Shown: positions 1 through 5,336, numbered from the stretch's first letter. The stretch: DNA of 7,727 bases from Pseudomonadota bacterium (GCA_018830925.1 JAHJRK010000406.1:1-7727); one strand, 5' to 3'. Numbers and translations are program-made. Notes: generated by a model not told the origin, from the letters alone.

Positions 1-433
1 CAACGGTCTTGGCCGGGCTGTAAATCTTGACCTTGATTCGGTCCACTTCGTGTTCTTCGACACCAAAGCTGAAAGCCGGGCCGCTGAATCGAACGATCTC
101 GATTGGGGGATACTCGAACTTCGGTTCCCATTTTTTGTTTTCGATGGCGATCCAAACGCTATGGGCGATCTGCGTCGTAAGGTGGTGAAACTCAAGGGCT
201 GAAATCAGGCAGATTACCGCATTCGGCACTCTTATGGCTACTTCCGCCAGCGAAAGGGATTCGCTGGTCTGGGCACCCGGCAGGGCATAGAGTCCGCGCC
301 CAACACGGATAAGATCCCCATTTCGATAAAGTCGCAGAAGGTATTCGCGGTGAACACCCGCCGCCTCCACGTCGCGAGGCCGGATGAGCCCCATTTGCCT
401 GGCAAGTTCCATTATTTTCTGTTTTCTGTCCAT
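1..433 (-). CDS. abiEi: AbiEi-family antitoxin/regulator, C-terminus cut off by window edge
   Basis: The minus-strand frame encodes 144 complete residues beginning MDRKQKIMELARQMG and runs off the left edge. Residues 1-60 look like the winged-helix N-terminal domain of AbiEi (LIRPRDVEAAGV, then GRGLYALPGA). The next part has the family core VICLISALEFHHLTTQI and ends at KIYSPAKTV, matching IYSPEKTL in the complete paralogue at 2984-3610. In known AbiE systems AbiEi is the antitoxin and represses its own operon, and AbiEii is the nucleotidyltransferase toxin. The start at 433 is preceded by AAGGGAG with a 6-base spacer. An ATG at 437 lies in another frame and is rejected. The toxin gene should lie to the left, outside the window. 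The frame is convincing because its residues align with the paralogue throughout. Confidence 0.92.
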   Translation of the reverse strand, partial: MDRKQKIMELARQMGLIRPRDVEAAGVHREYLLRLYRNGDLIRVGRGLYALPGAQTSESLSLAEVAIRVPNAVICLISALEFHHLTTQIAHSVWIAIENKKWEPKFEYPPIEIVRFSGPAFSFGVEEHEVDRIKVKIYSPAKTV

Positions 434-461
434 GCATGACTCCCTTTTCGATTCCTCGGTA

Positions 462-489
462 ATTATAGACAAGTACCAAGGAAATGCAA
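462..489 (-). promoter_or_regulatory. sigma70-like promoter of the left abiE operon
   Basis: On the minus strand, TTGCAT (489-484) is followed after 16 bases by a consensus TATAAT (467-462). The -10 box lies about 28 bases upstream of the AbiEi start. It is well placed to drive an operon that faces against the cassette direction. Confidence 0.7.
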
Positions 490-500
490 CAGAAATCTTC

Positions 501-600
501 GGCGGCCTTACGGAAAGAATCAGGTCCAACCGGACAAAAATAATCCTGTGGAAATACAGATAAAATAAGCAGAACTTTATTAAAACGAAGAAATGTGATA
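501..600. repeat. 100-bp dispersed repeat, copy 1
   Basis: This segment aligns without gaps to 4541-4640, with 86 of 100 bases identical. Its last 42 bases (559-600) recur at 5365-5406. The most conserved blocks are TACGGAAAGAATCAGGTCC and GATAAAATAAGC. It contains GTCCAAC (524-530), which fits the RYYYAAC form of an attC left core box. It lies between the left abiE promoter and the boundary of cassette A, so it may be the tail of the preceding cassette. No transposase or terminal inverted repeat was seen. Confidence 0.8.
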
Positions 601-684
601 AGCAAAAAATGTATTTTAAATCTCCGGTATTTTATTGAAATTGATACTCTCTTGTAAAAACGAGAAGCTACTTAATATATAATG

Positions 685-1197
685 TTCGGCGGGGAGATAA
701 CGATATGAAAATTTTGAAGATTCATACCCTGGAGAAAGGCTGGTGTGACAAAGATTATGTCTTACTCCACGCCGCCTTTCAGCTTCTTGTCGATTTTGTC
801 GAGCAGGAGAAACCGGATAAGATCGTGGATTGGAATTCTAATCTTGAGCACAAGCAAGCATGGAAAGAAATCCGCTCGCTCTATCGCTGGTGGACGCAGA
901 CACGTCCATCTCGTAGAAGTCCTATGGACGAGAAGGGACTGAAAAAGCCCCTCATGAAATGGAAGAAAATACCGGGAAGCGAGAACCGCCAACTTGTAGA
1001 CTATGACAAGAACAAGTACGCTGCATATGACGCCGCTATGAAGAAGCACTGGCGGTTGGAGAAGAAGTGGGACGAGGAAGACCAGAGGAACCTGCATCGC
1101 TTGATCGAGATCAGACAGTTTCTCTGGACATAGGACTGCCGAACATCACACTGGAGGCTGTTCGGTCGCTAACGCGCTAAAAGCCTCAGAGTGGGCG
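685..1197 (+). mobile_element. Integron gene cassette A (513 bp)
   Basis: The left edge is G684 followed by TTCGGC. The right edge is the G of GTTAAAT at 1197. The left core box of the attC after the gene, GCCGAAC (1138-1144), is the exact complement of GTTCGGC (684-690), as expected for a cassette linearised between G and TT. The gene starts 20 bp inside the cassette and its stop lies 4 bp before the attC, typical of compact single-gene cassettes. No clear attC was found ending at G684, so the identity of the left neighbour is open. Confidence 0.82.
705..1133 (+). CDS. Unrecognised 142-residue cassette protein, charged and tryptophan-rich
   Basis: The family is not recognised. The protein has several tryptophans, including RSLYRWWTQTRPSRR near residues 57-71 and IVDWNSNLEHKQAWKEI just before. 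It has a highly charged C-terminal helix region (KKHWRLEKKWDEEDQR). There is no signal peptide or membrane segment, so it is probably cytoplasmic. The start is supported by GGGGAG (691-696) with an 8-base spacer. It is the only gene of cassette A and has no visible promoter inside the cassette, so transcription probably comes from upstream. Composition and the clean match to cassette borders argue for a real gene. The style resembles small phage or accessory proteins, but this is only an impression and no function is assigned. Confidence 0.8.
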   Translation: MKILKIHTLEKGWCDKDYVLLHAAFQLLVDFVEQEKPDKIVDWNSNLEHKQAWKEIRSLYRWWTQTRPSRRSPMDEKGLKKPLMKWKKIPGSENRQLVDYDKNKYAAYDAAMKKHWRLEKKWDEEDQRNLHRLIEIRQFLWT

Positions 1198-1203
1198 TTA
1201 AAT
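1138..1203 (+). other. attC: attC recombination site of cassette A
   Basis: The left core is GCCGAAC (1138-1144) and the right core GTTAAAT (1197-1203), which fits GTTRRRY. Inner arms pair: CACT 1149-1152 with AGTG 1190-1193, and GAGGCT 1154-1159 with AGCCTC 1182-1187. One unpaired base on the left arm faces two on the right, the kind of asymmetry that gives attC its polarity. The left core departs from RYYYAAC at one position, but the departure is mirrored at the cassette start, GTTCGGC at 684. Confidence 0.83.
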
Positions 1204-1295
1204 AATAACAATCTGTTCCCAGTGCCCGGCTTTATCCTTTCCGGGGAACCAAACAATCATAAGTCCGGCCTTTTTTTAAAGGGTCGGGCTTTTTT
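1196..1295. repeat. Cassette leader repeat, copy 1, next to the attC of cassette A
   Basis: It matches 7288-7384: the first 62 bases align without gaps (54 identical), and a terminator hairpin follows in both. Homology begins one base before the integrase cut G/TT in both copies, so both look like the 5' end of a cassette. A shorter relative lies at 2002-2041. Here the GTTCCC and GGGAAC segments can also pair into a hairpin. No start codon is present on the plus strand. Confidence 0.85.
1262..1295 (+). terminator. Intrinsic terminator after cassette A
   Basis: AGTCCGGCCT (1262-1271) pairs with GGGTCGGGCT (1281-1290), allowing G-T pairs, and is followed by a run of six T. It would stop plus-strand transcripts leaving cassette A before the hicB promoter. 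Confidence 0.75.
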
Positions 1296-1346
1296 AATGG
1301 AGATTTATAAATTGAACCCCACCGATGGCTGATTCCAGGATTTTCT

Positions 1347-1374
1347 TTGCTTTTTGTGTGCAAATTGTTATGAT
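1347..1374 (+). promoter_or_regulatory. sigma70-like promoter upstream of hicB
   Basis: TTGCTT (1347-1352), a 16-base spacer, then TATGAT (1369-1374). It lies just upstream of the ribosome-binding site at 1382-1387 and is the only good promoter candidate for the HicB gene. Confidence 0.55.
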
Positions 1375-1395
1375 ATCCGGCAAGGAGATTGCGGC

Positions 1396-1452
1396 ATGAA
1401 GACACGAAAAATGGCTTGGTGTCCACTATTGACGACAGATGTTAGATGTTAA
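1396..1452 (+). CDS. Possible 18-residue leader or remnant reading frame
   Basis: The frame starts with ATG at 1396 after AAGGAG (1382-1387) at an 8-base spacer and encodes 18 residues beginning MKTRKMAWCP before a stop at 1450-1452. It sits directly downstream of a promoter and 28 bp ahead of the HicB start. It could be a leader peptide or the first residues of a lost gene such as a HicA-type toxin. The short sequence does not prove either. Only the start signals are good. Confidence 0.3.
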   Translation: MKTRKMAWCPLLTTDVRC

Positions 1453-1480
1453 TAATTTTGCAATTCTTAAAGAGGAAGAT

Positions 1481-1690
1481 ATGAAAACCTTTACTGCAGT
1501 TGTTGAAAGGTGTCCTGATACGGGGCTTTTCGTAGGGCATGTGCCCGGTTTGCCGGGGGCTCACTCACAGGCCAAAACACTTGATGAACTCGGGGAAAAC
1601 CTTAAAGAAGTTATCGAAATGCTTCTTGAGGATGGTGACCCTAAACTTGAATCCGAGTTTGTCGGGACACAAAATGTCTTGGTGGCATGA
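1481..1690 (+). CDS. hicB: HicB-family antitoxin, no HicA partner seen
   Basis: A 69-residue protein starting MKTFTAVVERCPDTG. It carries the HicB fold signature: a first strand ending in GLFVGHVPGLPGAHSQ (about residues 15-30), then the helix TLDELGENLKEVIEMLLEDG (33-52). Known HicB proteins of this short form bind and inhibit the HicA RNase toxin and may repress their own operon. The internal ATG at 1481 is preferred over an in-frame ATG at 1439, because GAGGA lies just ahead of it and family similarity starts there. No HicA-like frame (double-stranded-RNA-binding fold with a conserved histidine) is seen on either side, so it is an orphan antitoxin or has lost its toxin. Confidence 0.85.
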   Translation: MKTFTAVVERCPDTGLFVGHVPGLPGAHSQAKTLDELGENLKEVIEMLLEDGDPKLESEFVGTQNVLVA

Positions 1691-1758
1691 GTATGGGCAT
1701 CAGGTGGATTAACGTGAGTAAGCACAAGGTAACAGCTCAATCATATAAATGTCCGTAA
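1687..1758 (+). CDS. Short frame overlapping the hicB stop (23 residues), possible truncated partner
   Basis: Its ATG overlaps the HicB stop in an ATGA arrangement, as for translationally coupled toxin-antitoxin genes. After 23 codons (MSMGIRWINVSK and on) it ends at TAA 1756-1758. The peptide does not resemble HicA. It may be a fortuitous frame or the front end of a truncated gene. Confidence is low. Confidence 0.2.
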   Translation: MSMGIRWINVSKHKVTAQSYKCP

Positions 1759-2001
1759 TTTAAACACATCCAGAAATTAGCATCTCAACTCTGGATAATA
1801 CACCCTTGAACTTGATTCTGATTCCTTCCGTACTGGAAATGTCCAACAAACGGCGACAGACGGACAAGCCGCTACGCTTTGCACCGTTACTCTCTCTCCA
1901 TCCGCAATCCTCAATTCTGACAACCATCCACTTCTGAACAGTAGGTAGGTGTTTTCTTCAAATTTTGTTCATCATTCGATTCATAACGAAACAAATATTT
2001 T
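1759..2001. other. Gene-free spacer with a weak attC-like segment
   Basis: No credible gene was found here. At 1840-1892 there is GTCCAAC (RYYYAAC), then a segment with CGGC/GCCG and ACGG/CCGT pairing, then GTTACTC. This has the order of an attC site, but pairing between the two sides is poor and the left core does not complement the GTTAAAT at 1197. It could be a decayed attC ending the HicB cassette, or chance. Confidence 0.3.
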
Positions 2002-2041
2002 CCAGTGCCAAACTCCATCCGTTCTGGGGAGTCAAAAAATT
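2002..2041. repeat. Diverged copy of the cassette leader repeat, 3' of abiEii
   Basis: It aligns without gaps to 7311-7350, with about 33 of 40 bases identical, including CCAGTGCC, CATCCG and GGGGAG. It lies 31 bp beyond the AbiEii stop (2073), as the copy at 7288-7384 lies just beyond the other AbiEii stop. It lacks the terminator hairpin, and its left side matches only loosely and has no GTT junction. Confidence 0.65.
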
Positions 2042-2072
2042 CAAATTGAAAGAATGAATGAAAGTGTGTCTA

Positions 2073-2984
2073 TCACCGCCAGGGACCGGGGGCGGTCCAG
2101 ACGCCTTGGAATGTTTGTCGCTCAGCAAGAGAGGCAACAAGGGGCAGGAGGAACAACTTGACTGACTCGGCGACATCCTTGAAGGCCTCTGGAGCGTTGG
2201 CAAGTTTGGCCTTTCTGATGAAACCCTGCCATTGAATCCTCTTATCTTCATCTTGCCAGAACGAAGGATCAAAAGCCGCTGGTTCAACATTTATCGGCGT
2301 GTTGCGGTTTTCGAATGTTTTGTCAACCGCCTCGGCCAGTATTTCGCCCCTGAAGTCGAATGTGCGGGAAAGCATCCAGATGTCGTAGAAGTCCTTCATC
2401 CGGCTGTTCAGAACGCCGAGCTTCACTATGGCCTGGAACTTTTCGGCGATAGTGCTCTCCATGGTGTAGCCCTTCATTTCAGGTGCTGGAAACTCAAGAA
2501 GCGTAGGATACGTGATCTTGCTGGGGTCAGGAACGATCACATCCCCGAATCCGATATCTATCTGCAAGGAGATTCGCGCATTGCCGAGGCCACCCTGGAC
2601 ACGGGAACGCACGCCTTTGTATTCGGCATCCTCCGAGATCCTCACGGCCGTCACCGTCTCCGCGTTAAAAGTCATACCATCCGCCTCGACATCTATTCCG
2701 CAGGCATCTTTCACTGCAGCGACGATGACTTTGAGGCTGTTGTCGATTCTCCCCAGAAGATCGATGTCCATTGTGGGACGTGATCCCGGTCCGGTCCATA
2801 CCGAAAACATCAAGGCTCCCTTGAGGATGAACCTGTTCGCATGAGGACTCCTGGAGAGCCGGTAGATGAACCGCTCAATAGCGAAGTGCTGCAGGAGCTC
2901 GTTGAATGGACGGGATGTTTCCTTGGCCTTATTGAGAAGGCGCTGGTGCACCGACGCGGCGGTGTTTTTGATCTTTCTTACCAT
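2073..2984 (-). CDS. abiEii: AbiEii-family nucleotidyltransferase toxin
   Basis: A 303-residue protein with the AbiEii/AbiGii nucleotidyltransferase pattern. FILKGALMF (52-60) followed by RPTMDIDLLG gives the glycine-rich motif and the metal-binding DxD (D73, D75). QIDIGFGD (141-148) carries a further acidic residue. TIAEKFQAIVKLG (178-190) and RMKDFYDIW (195-203) are the third and fourth motifs, with K182 and D198/D201. AbiEii proteins act in the cytoplasm, use nucleotide triphosphates to modify an RNA target, and stop growth on phage infection. AbiEi counters them without direct binding (type IV system). The start overlaps the AbiEi stop by one base (TAATG), so the two are translationally coupled. 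All motif residues are present, so it is probably active. Gene direction opposes the attC sites. Confidence 0.93.
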   Translation of the reverse strand: MVRKIKNTAASVHQRLLNKAKETSRPFNELLQHFAIERFIYRLSRSPHANRFILKGALMFSVWTGPGSRPTMDIDLLGRIDNSLKVIVAAVKDACGIDVEADGMTFNAETVTAVRISEDAEYKGVRSRVQGGLGNARISLQIDIGFGDVIVPDPSKITYPTLLEFPAPEMKGYTMESTIAEKFQAIVKLGVLNSRMKDFYDIWMLSRTFDFRGEILAEAVDKTFENRNTPINVEPAAFDPSFWQDEDKRIQWQGFIRKAKLANAPEAFKDVAESVKLFLLPLVASLAERQTFQGVWTAPGPWR

Positions 2985-3610
2985 TACAGAATTGCCTCGA
3001 GGTAGGGCCTGATTATCTTTTTCACCCGGCAGATATCTGCATAACGCATAAGGTCGTCCACTTTGATGCGCCTGCGTTCACGGTAAAAGCGGACCGCCTC
3101 CACCGCCGTATCGAGGCCGACCTTATTGCGGAACTTGAAACAGTCGGCCAGTGTCTTCTCCGGGCTGTAGATGTGTACGCTTACGCCGTCGAGCTCATGG
3201 GTCTCCACGCCTTCCGTAAACGCCTCTCCTGTGAAGCGATAGGTCTTGATCGGCGGGTGGTCCAGACGGGGTTCCTCCGCGCCGCGCGGCAGAGCCGTGT
3301 GCACCGCGTGAGGTATCTGTGTGGTTAGTTCGTGAAAGGCCAGCGCAGAGATCAGGCAGATCACGCCGCCCGGAATTCGGGTTGCGACGGTCACAAGGTC
3401 AGGATTGCCCAGCGGTGAGCTGTCGGCAAGACGATATACCCCGCGGCTCACTACTTCCAGCGCCTTGGTATCACGCATTGCGTAAAGCGTACCGGGGTGA
3501 ATTCCCGCACGAAGTGCCTGAGCCGTGCGAAGGATTCCGCCATGCTTCTTAAAGATAATGGCTGCCCTGCCGAACCGGGAACCATGTTTATTCGCGTCTT
3601 GGGACGTCAT
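2984..3610 (-). CDS. abiEi: AbiEi-family antitoxin/transcriptional repressor
   Basis: A 208-residue protein, full length for the family. Residues 14-62 form the winged-helix N-terminal domain (GGILRTAQALRAGIHPGTLY, then SRGVYRLAD). Residues 81-155 hold the conserved core VICLISALAFHELTTQIPH and HIYSPEKTLADCFKFR. The C-terminal segment has the usual pattern VEAVRFYRERR and RPYLEAIL. AbiEi represses the operon through its N-terminal domain and protects through the C-terminal domain. It is followed directly by abiEii with a TAATG overlap. The start at 3610 has GAAGG 10 bases upstream. The left-edge AbiEi at 1-433 is a clear but diverged paralogue, so the window carries distinct AbiE lineages. 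Confidence 0.93.
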   Translation of the reverse strand: MTSQDANKHGSRFGRAAIIFKKHGGILRTAQALRAGIHPGTLYAMRDTKALEVVSRGVYRLADSSPLGNPDLVTVATRIPGGVICLISALAFHELTTQIPHAVHTALPRGAEEPRLDHPPIKTYRFTGEAFTEGVETHELDGVSVHIYSPEKTLADCFKFRNKVGLDTAVEAVRFYRERRRIKVDDLMRYADICRVKKIIRPYLEAIL

Positions 3611-3646
3611 GATAGAATCACCTTCACTTGTTCATTTCTGTCGGTA

Positions 3647-3674
3647 ATTTTATCAATTTCGGTCACCATGTCAA
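3647..3674 (-). promoter_or_regulatory. sigma70-like promoter of the complete abiE operon
   Basis: On the minus strand, a consensus TTGACA (3674-3669) is followed after 16 bases by TAAAAT (3652-3647), about 37 bases upstream of the AbiEi start. The arrangement is the same as at the left abiE operon. Confidence 0.72.
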
Positions 3675-3690
3675 GGAGTATTACTGCATA

Positions 3691-3818
3691 ATAATCTTCG
3701 CTTAATTAGTTTCCATCCGGAAATGGCCCTTTTGAGCGATCCCGGCGTCAATCTGCGGGATTTCTTGTGCGACATACTATGCAACTTAATGACCGTCTAT
3801 ATAATCTTCACTTAATTA
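3691..3818. repeat. 18-bp direct repeats 110 bp apart, with a hairpin between them
   Basis: ATAATCTTCGCTTAATTA at 3691-3708 recurs with one change at 3801-3818. Between them lies a hairpin, ATCCCG (3739-3744) with CGGGAT (3756-3761), and a stretch CTTTTGAGCGAT that also follows the terminator near 7380. No gene is visible here. Confidence 0.6.
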
Positions 3819-3826
3819 AACAATTC

Positions 3827-3950
3827 TTGGAAAGTAAGAGGTATTTTGCTATGTTTCGCTGACAGAAAATTTTAGATGAAGGGAAAAGACCCGGCTCAAC
3901 GGCGGAAGAGGTGTTTGCTGAAGCCGATCGGATATTTAAGTGATTTCTAT
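3827..3950 (+). pseudogene. Relic of an addiction-module antitoxin gene, 176 bp deleted
   Basis: Bases 3827-3875 match 4648-4696, covering the promoter up to the ribosome-binding site. Bases 3878-3950 match 4875-4947, covering the last 21 antitoxin codons (EGKRPGSTAEEVFAEADRI, then FK) and the first toxin codons. The 176 bp between, including the ATG and most of the antitoxin, are missing. The junction falls where the intact copy has AGGAGG and AAGGAAGG, so short-homology deletion is plausible. The promoter survives (TTGGAA, 17 bases, TATGTT). No toxin gene follows: after the GTG at 3940 the frame closes within 15 codons. A different-frame 26-residue frame at 3876-3956 is a by-product of the deletion. 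Confidence 0.85.
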
Positions 3951-4023
3951 TATTAACAAATTCAAAAATCAAATGAATGAATAACCGAACAGTTTATGGA
4001 GCAGATGTCAAATAAGGAAAAAC

Positions 4024-4500
4024 ATGAAAGATGATATAAAAGACAGAGCGGCAATCCACACACCGCCGCCGCTGATATTTTTCGCGTGTTTGGGTATGGG
4101 TATACTGCTGGAGTATTCATTCCCATTTCGTTTTATCACCGGAGCATGGCCGCTTAGAATTATTATCGGTTGTTTTCTTTTACTTGTTTCCGGTTTAATG
4201 GCCGTAAGCGCTTTTATAGCGCTTATTAAAAATAAAACTCCGTTTAACCCCGCTAAACCGACGAAAAAAATAGTTTGCGAGGGTTCCTTCAGGTTTTCCC
4301 GTAATCCTCTTTACCTTGCTCTTCTGCTTCTGTTGAGTGTCGCTGCGGTTATGGCAGGTTCTATCTGGCTTGTACTGGCGCTATTGATTCTTTTTATTCT
4401 CCTTGAAAGGTTTGCGGTCAGACCTGAAGAAAAATATCTGACGGATAAATTCGGTGAAGATTATTTAAATTACAAAGCCTCGGTAAGACGCTGGCTTTGA
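4024..4500 (+). CDS. Membrane methyltransferase, isoprenylcysteine carboxyl methyltransferase / phospholipid methyltransferase family
   Basis: A 158-residue integral membrane protein. Hydrophobic segments at about 16-36, 43-68 and a long pair at 95-128 give four or five membrane spans. The C-terminal family motif is present: RFSRNPLYLA (90-99), then an EE pair (RPEEKYL, 133-139) and FGEDYLNYKASVRRW (143-157). In this superfamily these residues bind S-adenosylmethionine, and the enzyme methylates a lipid-soluble substrate. Bacterial members of this size have no agreed substrate. The start has AAGGA 6 bases upstream. It has no obvious functional link to its toxin-antitoxin and defence neighbours, and may be passenger cargo of the same cassette as the relic upstream. 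Confidence 0.88.
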   Translation: MKDDIKDRAAIHTPPPLIFFACLGMGILLEYSFPFRFITGAWPLRIIIGCFLLLVSGLMAVSAFIALIKNKTPFNPAKPTKKIVCEGSFRFSRNPLYLALLLLLSVAAVMAGSIWLVLALLILFILLERFAVRPEEKYLTDKFGEDYLNYKASVRRWL

Positions 4501-4540
4501 TCAGAAATGCTCTTTTATTCTCGTATCGCTCAATCGTTCC

Positions 4541-4640
4541 GGCGGCATTACGGAAAGAATCAGGTCCAACCGGATAAAAATAATCTTTTAAAAAGATAGA
4601 TAAAATAAGCGGGACTTTATTGAAATTAAGAAGTGTGATA
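4541..4640. repeat. 100-bp dispersed repeat, copy 2
   Basis: Aligned without gaps to 501-600 (86 of 100 identical). It contains GTCCAAC (4564-4570), and GTTGGAA starts at 4647, so TCCAAC and GTTGGA complement each other over 6 bases, like outer boxes of an attC site of about 90 bp. Inner pairing is AT-rich and weak (ATCTTT/AAAGAT within 4573-4588). This would make it the end of the cassette carrying the methyltransferase, but the case is weaker than for the three clear attC sites. Confidence 0.75.
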
Positions 4641-4647
4641 TATAAGG

Positions 4648-4676
4648 TTGGAAAGTAAGAGGTATTTTGCTATATT
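4648..4676 (+). promoter_or_regulatory. sigma70-like promoter of the toxin-antitoxin operon
   Basis: TTGGAA (4648-4653), a 17-base spacer, then TATATT (4671-4676). The ribosome-binding site AGGAGG (4695-4700) follows. The -35 box starts right after G4647, the probable cassette junction, so the module carries its promoter at its extreme 5' edge. Confidence 0.65.
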
Positions 4677-4706
4677 TCACTGACAGAAAATTTCAGGAGG
4701 TATTAT

Positions 4707-4940
4707 ATGTCTGAACTATTAAAAAAAATAGAGCATGATACTCAAAGCCTCTCAAAACAAGAGCGCGCATTTTTAGCAGATCGATTGCTAAGCTCACTTG
4801 ATGGTGAGGAGCATAATAATGATGTTGAGGAAGCTTGGATAGCTGAGGCTGAGCGCCGTTATAAAGAATATAAGGAAGGGAAAAGACCCGGTTCAACGGC
4901 AGAAGAAGTATTTGCTGAAGCCGATCGGATACTTAAATGA
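4707..4940 (+). CDS. Addiction-module antitoxin (PF09720/TIGR02574-like)
   Basis: A 77-residue protein that fits the small putative addiction-module antitoxin family. It has an N-terminal helix with the pattern LSKQERAFLADRLLSSLDGE (15-34), an acidic EEAWIAEAERRYKEYKEGK (41-59), and a C-terminal tail with PGSTAEEVFAEADRILK (61-77). In this family the N-terminal part forms the dimer and binds the operator, and the tail wraps the toxin. The start follows AGGAGG with a 6-base spacer. Its stop overlaps the toxin start by ATGA, the usual antitoxin-first order. It probably represses its own promoter. A decayed copy lies at 3827-3950. Confidence 0.9.
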   Translation: MSELLKKIEHDTQSLSKQERAFLADRLLSSLDGEEHNNDVEEAWIAEAERRYKEYKEGKRPGSTAEEVFAEADRILK

Positions 4941-5239
4941 TTTCTGTTTTTTTTGATCCGGATGCAAAGGCTGAATTTTTGGCGGCTGTTCAGTATTACG
5001 AAAGCTGTCAATCCGGATTGGGACGTCGTTTTAAACTTATTGTTCAGTCTGCGTTACAAAAAGTTGCTGAAACACCTTTTCAGTATCGGTTGATACATAA
5101 ACCCTTCAGACGTTATCTTTTACCAAAGTTTCCCTATGCCATTATATTTTCCATAGAACCAGACCACATTCGTATCATTGCGGTTGCTCATACAAAACGT
5201 AAACCGGGATATTGGCAAAGACGCATCCAGACCACCTGA
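4937..5239 (+). CDS. RelE/ParE-superfamily toxin
   Basis: A 100-residue protein with the RelE/ParE pattern: FFDPDAKAEFLAAVQYYE (5-22) is the first strand and helix, GLGRRFKLIVQSALQKV (27-43) the second helix, then FRRYLLPKFPYAIIFSIE (57-74) and IRIIAVAHTKRKPGYW (78-93) the beta core with its basic C-terminal end. Members either cleave mRNA on the ribosome (RelE) or poison gyrase (ParE), and the sequence alone does not tell which. It is cytoplasmic and held inactive by the antitoxin encoded just upstream. The pair probably stabilises the array against loss, as known for toxin-antitoxin cassettes of chromosomal integrons. The sequence appears intact. Confidence 0.92.
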   Translation: MISVFFDPDAKAEFLAAVQYYESCQSGLGRRFKLIVQSALQKVAETPFQYRLIHKPFRRYLLPKFPYAIIFSIEPDHIRIIAVAHTKRKPGYWQRRIQTT

Positions 5240-5306
5240 CCGCCAATCAGTATGCGGGCGGATTTGCGGCGGGGTTAGCGAGCGAAATAAAAACAGATAA
5301 AAGTCC

Positions 5307-5336
5307 TTATGGTCGAATCCGCCTAGGCGGACCATA
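5307..5336. repeat. Imperfect inverted repeat
   Basis: TATGGT pairs with ACCATA, and CCGCC with GGCGG around a two-base centre. A five-base bulge (CGAAT) sits on the left arm. It lies about 70 bp after the toxin stop, too far and without a T-run for a typical terminator. Confidence 0.6.

Noticed and set aside
192..605. Minus-strand frame of 137 codons overlapping the left AbiEi
   Set aside because: It is frame-shifted relative to the AbiEi reading frame. The AbiEi frame aligns with the paralogue and has the correct Shine-Dalgarno spacing.
762..1097. Minus-strand hydrophobic frame opposite the 142-residue gene
   Set aside because: It is the antisense of a gene that fits cassette borders and has a good ribosome-binding site.
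2232..2783. Long plus-strand frame opposite abiEii
   Set aside because: It lies wholly antisense to a gene with all family motifs and has no recognisable domain or ribosome-binding site.
3876..3956. 26-codon frame within the antitoxin relic
   Set aside because: It reads the antitoxin tail in the wrong frame and starts at the deletion junction, so it is a by-product.
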